A stretch of 64,000 nt of DNA from Tritrichomonas musculus (GCA_039105265.1 JAPFFF010000056.1:124001-188000); one strand, 5' to 3'; shown: positions 56,328 through 64,000, numbered from the stretch's first letter. Program-made: numbers and translations. Notes: generated by a model not told the origin, from the sequence alone.

Positions 56328-57228
56328 GAAGACATCAACAGCCTCAAAAATAAAGTGCATCAACTTGAGAATGAATTAAATGAATTGTCTAATAAATGAA
56401 ACATCAATTGATGGTAATCATTAAATGAGTTCATATTATTTTTGTTCATTAGTCGTGTTGACGGCGGGCTTTAGCTCGACGGAAACCGACTGATATATAC
56501 TACTAAACAAGTTCAAAGATGAAGATTCAAAGATGACGATTCAAAAGTGTCTACCCGATTTTTGAATGAAATGAGGGGCTAATTTTGAAAAAGTGGCGAT
56601 TTTTTGAGTCATGGCGCCGATGATAGAGGTCTGTAAACCCTATGACGAGGGGTCATTTTTTAATCCCCTGCCCAAAAATAAAACATTAATAAAACAATTC
56701 ATTTATAAATCTTCTTCTTCTTCTTCTTCATATTCATTAGTGTATGTGTTTTGTTTTATCAATTGCTTTAAATTCTGTTCATTCAATGTCAACGATACTC
56801 GTTTTTTACTATCACTATCAGGAATCATTCCAAAACACTTTGATTTGTTATTTGTTTTGTGGTATACTTCTTTAACAAAACCATTTGGATGTTCTGGATA
56901 TATCTTGTCCCAACTTCTTTCACCTGGTCTTGGATGGTATTCCTCAGGTATGTAATATCTATATATCATCCTTTCACGTTCACTCACAAAATAATATCGT
57001 TTATTAAATGTATATTCACGATAATATCTTAATCGTTTAACATCATTGGGCATCATTTCAGGTTCTGGCATTCGTGGTATATCAAAAGAATAATCATAAA
57101 TGTAATACAACTTACTCATTTCAATCAAAATAAAAAATTAAATATAAATTCAAAGAATAATAAATTCAAAGTGGCGACCGTCAACTTAAACTTTATATCC
57201 CCTGCCCAAAAGCCCACCCTATCTCTCT
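56328..57228 (-). repeat. M4 right terminal inverted repeat, 901 bp
   Basis: Reverse complement of 34873-35773, including an orphan 3' end of the coiled-coil gene (56328-56398) and the second TIR gene. Two differences from the left copy noticed, both inside the TIR gene. Confidence 0.95.
56703..57119 (-). CDS. TIR-encoded protein, right copy (M4)
   Basis: Second copy of the 138-residue protein of 34982-35398, with one Lys/Arg and one Phe/Leu difference. Start at MSKLYYIYDY as for the left copy. Confidence 0.75.
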   Translation of the reverse strand: MSKLYYIYDYSFDIPRMPEPEMMPNDVKRLRYYREYTFNKRYYFVSERERMIYRYYIPEEYHPRPGERSWDKIYPEHPNGFVKEVYHKTNNKSKCFGMIPDSDSKKRVSLTLNEQNLKQLIKQNTYTNEYEEEEEEDL

Positions 57229-58189
57229 TACGCCTATGCTTCTCATGCTTCTTCTCAGTTTTGGATGTATCGTAATGGACCAATATGATATTACCCTTGC
57301 GATAGCTCAGCAGACCATCCATTTGCATATTATTTTTGATTCGACGTAGCCGCCGTTGGCAATCCCTAATGTATCTCCATTCCAAATCTGGGTTGTGCTG
57401 CATTTGATTGGGTGTGTAGTATATCCACTTTGGTACCTTTGCTAGATACGGGTCATATTGGGTTCCATCACCTGGATAATTGGGATTGAGCATTCGTAGA
57501 GACCGATGTGGTGTGTTGTTATAGAAGTGTACCATCTGTTGCATCAGGTATGGGTCTCCAATCCGACGATTATCTAAACCAAATGCATTACGGAGTGTCC
57601 TGATGGTTGCATCAACGATTTTGTGAGCGTTGTTGTGTTTGGATTTATCGACAATCACTGCATTACGGTCAATCAACACGTTTTTGGTACCTCTATATTT
57701 ACTTCTGGATGGATTGTAGCGGCCAAGTATATCAAGCACTTTGAGTAGGTTATTCTCACCATCGCATTTGATGGTATTGAATTTGAAGTCATCGTATTTC
57801 TCAAGAATGATTTTGGTGTATGCAGTCTTGATGGTATCAGCTAGTCGGTTCTTAAGTGGTTCCACAATTAGATACCGCGTGTTGACATTCACCATGATGA
57901 GGTAAATGGTTTCATGGACTACCACGGACTCGGTTCCATCAGCCCTTGTGGTGTAATTCGCAAACATCAAATCGACTTCCCAGCATCCGGGTTCCAATGA
58001 GAAATCCGGTTTTGAATAGGGACTGCATGATTTCAATTTGAAGTCCTTCACGAATGGCTCATGATGAGTTTCTGGGTTGATGATGAACTGCGATGGGTCC
58101 AATTTCGATATCTTGGATTTGAATGGGTACTTGAGCAGCGAATTGTACTTATTGTCGAATATCTTGAACGATTTCCTGTTGTCAGTCAT
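57229..58189 (-). pseudogene. Maverick integrase, cut at the M4 junction (M5)
   Basis: N-terminal and catalytic part of an integrase: MTDNRKSFKIFDNKYNSLL, WEVDLMF, IKCDGEN, HKIVDATIRTLRNAFG, FYNNTPHRSLR, then GNIILVHYDTSKTEKKHE. Third acidic position Asp, as in the other copies. The C-terminus is replaced by M4 TIR sequence. Codon use is richer in G and C than in M1-M4, so it comes from a different family. Confidence 0.85.
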
Positions 58190-58243
58190 TTAATGTGCAA
58201 AAATAGTGGTCTCAATCGGTCTGGTAGAATTCTACCACACCCC
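57229..58243. mobile_element. M5: Maverick remnant (integrase only)
   Basis: A GC-richer integrase fragment between the right end of M4 and the presumed left end of M6. It ends at a perfect 14-bp palindrome (GGTAGAATTCTACC, 58223-58236) a few bases before AGTAGTGATGTGTG. It may instead belong to M6 if that AGTAGT site is not an end. Confidence 0.5.
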
Positions 58244-58573
58244 AGTAGTGATGTGTGTTCCGAATCGGGACCAGATAAATCCCACCCAAAAACGCCTTTA
58301 AATGGCCCATATTTGGGCCCCATAAATTCCAAAAATGGCCCATATTCGGGTCAATATTCAAAATCCACATACTGCATACCTCCCCAAAACGCTTATAAAA
58401 CGCCCATATTCGGGCCCATACAAATTCCGAAAATAGCCCACCTATGGACCACCTATGGGACCACCTATGGACCACCTATGGGACCACCTATGGAACAGAC
58501 CGATGGGACAACCCAGATGAATTCCAAAAATAACGCGATTCTCGAATCAATCCAATTTTTTATCCAGTTAGAA
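58244..58573. repeat. Subterminal repeat region of M6
   Basis: No gene. Three imperfect copies of GCCCATATTCGGGCCC-type blocks followed by CATAAATTCC (58304-58430), then tandem GGACCACCTATGG units (58447-58490). CAATTTTTTATCC precedes the first gene. Confidence 0.55.
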
Positions 58574-58876
58574 ATGAATTCAACAACTACTGCCATGCCA
58601 CAACTCTCCACTGTCGAAGCTAATGGTGTCAAACTCGATTACCTCGAACGCGTCATCCTCAAGAAATACCCCCAATGGAAATCCCTTGCATTCGACTACC
58701 ACAACGACGATGATTTCATGGACGATCTCATCGATACAATATCGAATTATGAAACCGATTTGGAATCCCTTCGAACCAAAATCATAGATGGTGATAGCTA
58801 TGATCGCAAGGAACTCGATTTGGGGCGTATCAAGATGCTATTGAAAATACTCGCATTCTCATATGAATACGCGTAA
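58574..58876 (+). CDS. Small acidic protein near the M6 end
   Basis: 100 residues from MNSTTTAMPQLSTVEANGV; acidic helical middle (DDDFMDDLIDTISNYETDLE) and RKELDLGRIKMLLKILAF. Position close to the presumed end parallels the TIR-encoded genes of M3 and M4, with a faint resemblance to the M3 one (IIDGDSYDR versus VIDGDRDAI). CAATTTTTTATCCAGTTAG lies just before the ATG. Unknown function. Confidence 0.6.
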   Translation: MNSTTTAMPQLSTVEANGVKLDYLERVILKKYPQWKSLAFDYHNDDDFMDDLIDTISNYETDLESLRTKIIDGDSYDRKELDLGRIKMLLKILAFSYEYA

Positions 58877-58976
58877 GTTCTCAATCGCATTCCCATTATA
58901 TATTTTTGGACTCAACTTCATATGATGTAATAACTAGCTAGTTCGCAATGCAACTCAATTTTTTATCGAATTCCAA

Positions 58977-59744
58977 ATGGAATCAACTGGGTCAAATACA
59001 CCAATAGCAGCTGTTGTCGAACCAATCGATGATGAGTATGAATACATCCAGTATAATGAGAAGCTCCGTTTGGTACATTCCATTAAGGATGATATGTACC
59101 AGATGCAATCGATTCTCGCTGCATGCAATTCCAAGAAGCGTGTCAATGACTGGTTTCGAAATCAATCAGCTCAAGAAATACTTGATGAAATGGGGTCAAC
59201 GGGAATTCCCGCAGACCGAATTCATGAAGATAGACCCAGTTTACCTAATGATTTGAAGGGTATGTATGTTCACCGATTACTGGTCAATCATATTGCAATG
59301 TGGGCATCCCCTAGATATTCTCTCCATATTATGAAACTCTTGGATGCTCAGTTCGAGAAGCAACGCGAGCAGATGGATAACAAAATCAAGGACCTCACTA
59401 CAAGGGCTGTCCCCAAGGATCACCAAAATAGCTACCGATATATGATATGGCTTGAGGATCTTCCCAAAGATAAGGATTCTGTGGTACTCCATCTCGTTCG
59501 TCGCAACAAGCATTCATGGAGGCAGGTCAGTAGGATATATAAAGATCAGAAGAAGCGCTGGATATTTATTGATGACCTACCCATCGCAATGACACCGAAT
59601 GAAGATATCAAGCGAATGGCCAAAGCTATGTTCAAAGGGGATGATGTCACTGTAGGTGGTACCAGGATTACCATCAAAAGATCATGCCTTAATGATTTTC
59701 ACACAGCAGTGGACAAATATTTCACAACCACAATGCAATCATAA
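58977..59744 (+). CDS. KilA-N domain protein (M6)
   Basis: 255 residues. KilA-N (YNEKLRLVHSIKDDMYQM, WFRNQSAQEIL, LKGMYVHRLLVNHIAMWASP, IMKLLDAQF), short coiled linker, C-terminal domain (VVLHLVRRNKHSW, LPIAMTPNEDIKRMAKAMF). Closest in plan to the M4 protein. CAATTTTTTATCGAATTCC precedes the ATG and closely resembles the signal before the previous gene. Confidence 0.85.
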   Translation: MESTGSNTPIAAVVEPIDDEYEYIQYNEKLRLVHSIKDDMYQMQSILAACNSKKRVNDWFRNQSAQEILDEMGSTGIPADRIHEDRPSLPNDLKGMYVHRLLVNHIAMWASPRYSLHIMKLLDAQFEKQREQMDNKIKDLTTRAVPKDHQNSYRYMIWLEDLPKDKDSVVLHLVRRNKHSWRQVSRIYKDQKKRWIFIDDLPIAMTPNEDIKRMAKAMFKGDDVTVGGTRITIKRSCLNDFHTAVDKYFTTTMQS

Positions 59745-59799
59745 GTACATTCGTCAAAATCCCTGGAACAGTCGAAAATAATATTTTATTTTTGCATAA

Positions 59800-60378
59800 A
59801 TGGATACTGGTACAGCAACTGGTACAGATATTGATATGGATACTGGTACAGCAACTGGTACAGCAACTGGTACAGCAACTGGTACAGATACTGATACAGC
59901 AACTGATGCTGAGATACTCCTAAAGATCGTAGATGGTATCACCGATTTGCGCCGAGATGTCAAGCATTTGATTAAGCGTATGAACCATAATCGCAAACCA
60001 TCCACTGATACCCCAAAGGCTGAAGCACATATCGACACCACTCAGGATGCAAATGACTCACCTCCTGAGACTCCATCTATAGAACATCCTCGACCTCGTT
60101 TAAATCGCACCCATATATTCAATCGAAGCAAGTTCCTGGATATTGTGGATCACGACCGATTGATCCAATATGTCACATCACAGGCGGTAATCGATGCGAT
60201 CTCCCAAGCAGAACCTCATAAACGCGTATCCCTATTGCGTAGACTCATACGTGATAACCTAAAGTTGAGTATCTCCATGTATATGACTCAAAAACTAATC
60301 AACACCCATATGCCTATAAACGGTCTCCCAAGGGAAACAGCTCCAGACCAAGATGAGATTGATACAACCGATTTCTAA
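59800..60378 (+). CDS. Small post-polymerase-type protein with Thr repeats (M6)
   Basis: 192 residues. The N-terminal ~30 residues are (A/D)TGT-type repeats from 12-bp tandem units (ACTGGTACAGCA). The C-terminal block is conserved with M2-M4 (FNRSKFLDIVDHDRLIQYV, AEPHKRVSLLRRLIRDN, LSISMYMTQKLIN). Here it precedes rather than follows pPolB. ATATTTTATTTTTGC stands 10 nt upstream of the ATG. Confidence 0.75.
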   Translation: MDTGTATGTDIDMDTGTATGTATGTATGTDTDTATDAEILLKIVDGITDLRRDVKHLIKRMNHNRKPSTDTPKAEAHIDTTQDANDSPPETPSIEHPRPRLNRTHIFNRSKFLDIVDHDRLIQYVTSQAVIDAISQAEPHKRVSLLRRLIRDNLKLSISMYMTQKLINTHMPINGLPRETAPDQDEIDTTDF

Positions 60379-60827
60379 CCGTAGTCCAAAAATATTTTTG
60401 CAAAAACCGACCCCATGATGGATGCGTAATGCATTCTCTAGAGGAACCAATATACGTGCCCGGGATTGCACATCAATCCCTCAAGGAAAATACCTGCATC
60501 CACCATGAGGCTGGTTGGGGTTGCAAATGCCGGCAAATGCCCGTATTACCCCTATAATCCACAAGTAATAGCTTACCCAAGGTGTTTAGTGCGCTTGGGC
60601 TCTATCACAAATATGGACCGGAAATAATACGAAAAATCGGTATGGCAGTGGATCGAACTCATGCCTGCAGCCGAAGCCCGGAGACATGCTTCATGACCCA
60701 ACAACTATACCAGTTAGCGCTAACACATATATGATTCCGATTTGCTATTTAATCGAGTAAAATTCAAAAATAGTATGTCATCAACTGCGTTGCGATGATT
60801 ATTTTTGTATTTTTACCAATGGGGTAA
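60379..60827. other. Non-coding gap before M6 polymerase
   Basis: No protein gene. On the minus strand, about 60640-60722, there is a tRNA-like stretch with box B GAGTTCGATCC and a 7-bp paired arm. A 12-bp palindrome GTTAGCGCTAAC lies at 60713-60724. T-rich DNA (ATTATTTTTGTATTTTT) precedes the polymerase start. Confidence 0.5.
60640..60722 (-). ncRNA. tRNA-like sequence, unresolved
   Basis: Box A-like TAACTGGTATAGTTG and box B GAGTTCGATCC in order on the minus strand. CATGTCT pairs with AGGCATG across a 15-nt GC-rich middle. The T-stem pairs poorly. Too irregular for a confident tRNA call. Confidence 0.3.
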
Positions 60828-63800
60828 ATGAGTAATATTACTAGTTGGAATTTCGATAAAAAGGTTCTACCCACAGATGTCGTCAAAAGCTATATCGATA
60901 TCATCAATGAGGAGTTCGGTGGGGGTATCTCAACCAGAAACCCATATGTTGGACAGCTGAGCAGTCTCATAAAGTTCCTGAATGAGAACTCATTTGTAGC
61001 TCACACTGGTTTTGATACCGACAATAAGCTCGAGGAATCAGATCTTGATACATTCATCAGACGACTGAGGCTTACACGTGCTGAGCAGAGGCGTCTTGAG
61101 AAATTGGGGTTAGAACATGCTGAACGCTTACTGAATAGCAAGATTAAGAAGACGCATTTTGATAAAAGGGATTTAACCGCGAGTGATGTCCAAGATTATA
61201 TCAAGATCGCCAACACAGAGTTCGATGGCAAAATCCCAACCGACATACCACAGGCCGCACAGCAGAGCAGTCTCATAAAGTTCCTAAATGATAATTTATT
61301 TGTATATCGCACGGATTACGACACCACTTATAAACTCAAGGAATCAGATTTTGATACATTCTTCGAGCGATTGCATGATGAACAAGAGGATAAGCTGCTG
61401 AAGGATGCAACTGAACATAATCTGCATGCACTTGAGGAGGTCAGACTTGAACGTGAACGTGCTAAGCAATTGGAATGGGAGCGTGCTGAGCAGGAGCGTC
61501 TCCAGAAGCGGGAACAGAAACTCGCTGAGAAATCGAAACGCGATCGATTGAAGAAGAAGCAGGAACAGGAGCGTGAAAAGCATCTCAAGATCTCGAATAA
61601 GCATTTTGGTGAAATCTCCCCAGAAACTGTCAAAAGCTATATCGATATCATCAACAATGAGTTCGGTGGTAACATCCCTACTAACACTACGTATATTCTT
61701 CAACTGGGCCCACTCAAGAAGTTCCTAAATGATAATTTATTTGTACATCGCACCGGTTTTGATCGCACTGGTAAGCTCAAGGAATCAGATTTTGATACAT
61801 TCTTCGAGCAGCTGAGGGCTGAACGCCGTGCAGCATCAGATAATGATTACTTCAGTAAATTCAATAGAGATGATTACAAGATTGAGGACCGCATTGATGA
61901 ACGCCAGCAATTGAATACCTGGATTAAGTTCATTCAGCAATTAGATGATGAACACAAAGCATATTCATATTTCAACAAGTATTATCCCGAGTATCTCGAT
62001 AGAGCTGAAATACAAGATATACTCCGAGACAGGACTAAGGTTACAAAACTGAATCATATTATCGGTAGTAACGCTAATATTGATGATAACAAAGCATATT
62101 CCTATTTCAACAAATATTTCCCCGAGTATATCGACAGAACTGAAATACATAATATACCCCGAGACAGGACTAAGGTTACAAAACTGGTCCATATTATCAA
62201 TGATTCCCCCAAGGCCCCCGAAAATATCGATGATCTCCCCAAGGACCCTGAAAATAATGAAATACTCGATTACCTCAGTGAGTTCGGCCATCAGTTCAAA
62301 TCGAAACACACCGATTTCCTCATGGTGAATGAACCTGATAGCTATGATAGGGCTGTTGAGGCTTGGCAATCATATACCAAATATGCTGATAGTGATTCCA
62401 AGGAACGCGAGGATATCGATACCTATGAGCCAATATACATATACTACTTCAACTCGATATCCTCATTGAACTCTATATATGACGGCTTGCAACAGGTCTA
62501 TAAGCGTGAGGTAAAACCATTCAAAATCTATTTCCAACTCTCAGGGGTATTTCAGTCCCCCAGTGAGGAGAATATGCTTGGGTATTCATGTGAATATGCA
62601 GCTAGGGAAATCAATTGGAACAACTATAAATCGGCTATCCCAATTGTGGTTCGTGATGAGCAATCGCTTGATATCGTGAAGTACTATATTGAATCAGTAC
62701 TGCACTCATATGAGACCTCAACATCTGGAACCAAGTTGATTATGGTAGGATCAGTCTCATTCACGGTATCTCGAATGGTCAAGGTTAGTGGTCCAATCAA
62801 GGATTTACCTCCTGAGATCAAAAATAGCAAATTCATCATCACGGACAACGCTGATGACAATCTATGTTGGTACCGATTTCTGGCTGCATGTCTAGATGAC
62901 CATCTGGTTGACCCTGAATCTGGTTGCAAAACTAAGCACCGTACACAGGCAGCTAGGAAGCTCCTATGCGAGGATCACAATATAGTGTATTCTACTAAGC
63001 CATCTCAAGATGCAATCGATCTCCTGAACAACTATCCAGGTACATCAATTGAATCCATGAAGGCATCTGCCGAGAAGCATCACTTGAATGTGGACATCTA
63101 TGAGTACTTGGAGGATCTCAAAGTCTATAACCTTCAGGACCAATGGAAATACAATGAGGAGCAGGGACTGCATTCCAACTCATTTAGGAAATCCGCATTG
63201 CTGTACACCCAAAATCGAATCATCCACATAATGTACATCAGGGATGCTGAGAAGCTGACCAACATCCATATCTGTCCAAAGTGTGGCTCATATACCCATT
63301 ACGGTAATCACAATATGAAGCGTTTCGAGAATCATAAGCTACATTGTGACGGGGTATTTCGAAAGCGATTCATACCCAATCGTGAACCACTACCATACTG
63401 TCCACATATACTCAGCAATCCGGTGTACGAATATTGCTTAGCCTATGGTCTCGAATGGAAACCCAACATATATTACATCACCTACGATTTCGAAACTGTT
63501 GAACAGCCTGTGAATGCATCTATTGGTTCATCCACAACCATCAACTCACGACTGATTCCCCTTAGTGTATCATCATGTGTCAAATCGCAATCTGGTTGTA
63601 CCACAAGGCACTTCTCATTAAGAGATTCATCTGAGTTCATCATCAAGTGGATCGAGTGGTTGTTTGAGCAATCCAAGCAGGTGTATCACGATAAGGTTCA
63701 ATACATGAAATCCTTCATCAATCAACCAGTTGACAATCTCAAAACCATTGATCGCAACCTGAATGTGATAACCGTATTTGGATTCAACTCGAGTAGATTC

Positions 63801-64000
63801 GATAGCAACCTATTCAAGGAGTATCTCAACTACAGTTCAGCCAAGCGAAATATGTTCTGGAGTGTTGAACCCAATAGCATCATTGGTACCACATCCTCAT
63901 TGAAGCAGTTCATATTGAAGTCTCCCAAATACGACACCAAGTTGCGATTCATCGATGCACAATCATTTGTCGCTGGAGGTACATTAAGACAATTCGGGGT
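60828..64000 (+). CDS. Protein-primed family-B DNA polymerase, 5' part (M6)
   Basis: Open for over 1050 codons and continues past the window. Starts MSNITSWNFDKKVLP. The N-terminus holds three copies of an ~80-residue module (each with SYIDIINEEFGG, LIKFLN-type and ESDFDTFFE-type blocks), parted by a Lys/Glu/Gln coiled coil (RERAKQLEWERAEQERLQKR); other copies have one such region. Next come two copies of AYSYFNKYxPEY...RDRTKVTKL, then the shared region (FKIYFQLSGVFQ), zinc motif CPKCGSYTHYG, Exo I YDFETVEQ, Exo II FGFNSSRFDS. The catalytic polymerase domain lies beyond the window. Confidence 0.9.
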   Translation, partial: MSNITSWNFDKKVLPTDVVKSYIDIINEEFGGGISTRNPYVGQLSSLIKFLNENSFVAHTGFDTDNKLEESDLDTFIRRLRLTRAEQRRLEKLGLEHAERLLNSKIKKTHFDKRDLTASDVQDYIKIANTEFDGKIPTDIPQAAQQSSLIKFLNDNLFVYRTDYDTTYKLKESDFDTFFERLHDEQEDKLLKDATEHNLHALEEVRLERERAKQLEWERAEQERLQKREQKLAEKSKRDRLKKKQEQEREKHLKISNKHFGEISPETVKSYIDIINNEFGGNIPTNTTYILQLGPLKKFLNDNLFVHRTGFDRTGKLKESDFDTFFEQLRAERRAASDNDYFSKFNRDDYKIEDRIDERQQLNTWIKFIQQLDDEHKAYSYFNKYYPEYLDRAEIQDILRDRTKVTKLNHIIGSNANIDDNKAYSYFNKYFPEYIDRTEIHNIPRDRTKVTKLVHIINDSPKAPENIDDLPKDPENNEILDYLSEFGHQFKSKHTDFLMVNEPDSYDRAVEAWQSYTKYADSDSKEREDIDTYEPIYIYYFNSISSLNSIYDGLQQVYKREVKPFKIYFQLSGVFQSPSEENMLGYSCEYAAREINWNNYKSAIPIVVRDEQSLDIVKYYIESVLHSYETSTSGTKLIMVGSVSFTVSRMVKVSGPIKDLPPEIKNSKFIITDNADDNLCWYRFLAACLDDHLVDPESGCKTKHRTQAARKLLCEDHNIVYSTKPSQDAIDLLNNYPGTSIESMKASAEKHHLNVDIYEYLEDLKVYNLQDQWKYNEEQGLHSNSFRKSALLYTQNRIIHIMYIRDAEKLTNIHICPKCGSYTHYGNHNMKRFENHKLHCDGVFRKRFIPNREPLPYCPHILSNPVYEYCLAYGLEWKPNIYYITYDFETVEQPVNASIGSSTTINSRLIPLSVSSCVKSQSGCTTRHFSLRDSSEFIIKWIEWLFEQSKQVYHDKVQYMKSFINQPVDNLKTIDRNLNVITVFGFNSSRFDSNLFKEYLNYSSAKRNMFWSVEPNSIIGTTSSLKQFILKSPKYDTKLRFIDAQSFVAGGTLRQFG
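61955..62205 (+). repeat. Tandem duplication inside M6 polymerase gene
   Basis: The segment encoding AYSYFNKYYPEYLDRAE to TKVTKLNHII recurs about 125 bp later (AYSYFNKYFPEYIDRTE to TKVTKLVHII) with high DNA identity (GAGACAGGACTAAGGTTAC in both). Confidence 0.75.

Larger units (their letters stand above)
34873..57228. mobile_element. M4: complete Maverick/Polinton
   Basis: 22,356 bp, 901-bp TIRs starting AGAGAGATAGGGTGGGC. The exact first base could be 34873, 34875 or 34877 because of the AG repeat. Gene order differs from M3: coiled coil, basic, coiled-coil protein, amphipathic, capsid, HNH, integrase, 116-residue, Pro-rich, large protein, fibre-like, KilA-N, pPolB, small protein, a short coiled coil, Pro/Gln-rich, membrane peptide, ATPase, 152-residue. 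All genes read open, so it looks whole. Only two TIR differences were noticed, so it is young. No target duplication in any placement. Confidence 0.93.
58244..64000. mobile_element. M6: partial, GC-richer Maverick
   Basis: Left end suggested by AGTAGTGATGTGTGTTCCG, like the ends of M2 and M3. Contents: small gene, KilA-N, small C-terminal-conserved protein, pPolB running off the window. All parts seen read open. The order KilA-N, small protein, pPolB is not that of M3 or M4. Without the right end, age cannot be judged. Confidence 0.6.

Noticed and set aside
58223-58236. Perfect 14-bp palindrome GGTAGAATTCTACC as another mobile hairpin
   Set aside because: It has no loop and no second copy in the window; kept only as a landmark next to the presumed M6 end.
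58061-58573. Long coding extension upstream of the small M6 gene at 58574
   Set aside because: It runs antisense through the M5 integrase and through tandem repeats; the ATG at 58574 follows the same T-rich signal as the next gene.
1-64000. Bacterial or phage origin of the window
   Set aside because: Genes resemble tailed-phage parts only loosely (KilA-N, HNH, fibre repeats). pPolB plus retroviral-type integrase plus A32 ATPase with TIRs and a 6-bp duplication is the Maverick set, and no ribosome-binding-site pattern precedes the starts.

Overview
The window is almost entirely stacked Maverick/Polinton-type elements. It is AT-rich, intron-free in what I can read, and carries the gene set known from the giant Mavericks of Trichomonas vaginalis: protein-primed family-B DNA polymerase (pPolB), retroviral-type integrase, FtsK/HerA-A32 packaging ATPase, a roughly 650-residue capsid-like protein, KilA-N and HNH proteins. 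A fragment resembling BspA-type leucine-rich repeats supports the same host. The host is therefore probably T. vaginalis or a close parabasalid (inference). No host housekeeping gene was recognised.

Layout. M1 (1-~9537) is the right-hand part of an older element: integrase, capsid, small virion-like genes, ATPase, HNH and KilA-N. M2 (~9538-12422 and 32765-34872) is a second element whose polymerase gene was split by M3. M3 (12423-32764) is a complete nested element of 20,342 bp with 681-bp terminal inverted repeats (TIRs) that I read as identical, AG...CT ends and a 6-bp target duplication, TACCAA. One M3 gene, the fibre-like gene, is broken. M4 (34873-57228) is 22,356 bp with 901-bp TIRs; only two differences between them were noticed, and every gene looks open. 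Its left flank is a fibre gene of M2 and its right flank an integrase of M5, with no target duplication, so a rearrangement or an assembly join is likely. M5 (57229-~58243) is an integrase remnant. M6 (~58244-beyond 64000) is a GC-richer element with a TIR-type small gene, KilA-N, a small C-terminal-conserved protein and a very large pPolB that runs off the window.

How the genes fit together (family knowledge plus inference): pPolB copies the linear DNA from a protein primer, integrase inserts it, the ATPase and capsid-like proteins point to a virus-like packaging phase, and a long fibre-like protein may decorate particles. KilA-N and HNH proteins are common accessory genes of large DNA viruses. 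Gene order differs between M3 and M4, as if whole modules had been moved.

The most unusual signal is a set of short, GC-rich palindromic units. Stems are conserved and loops vary. They lie between genes and also in frame inside genes of several elements. One double-hairpin unit occurs three times in M4, once inside the ATPase gene. A 32-nt unit occurs in two neighbouring genes of M2, read in the same frame. They recall the double-hairpin elements of fungal mitochondria and the palindromic elements of Rickettsia, but I know of no description in Mavericks.
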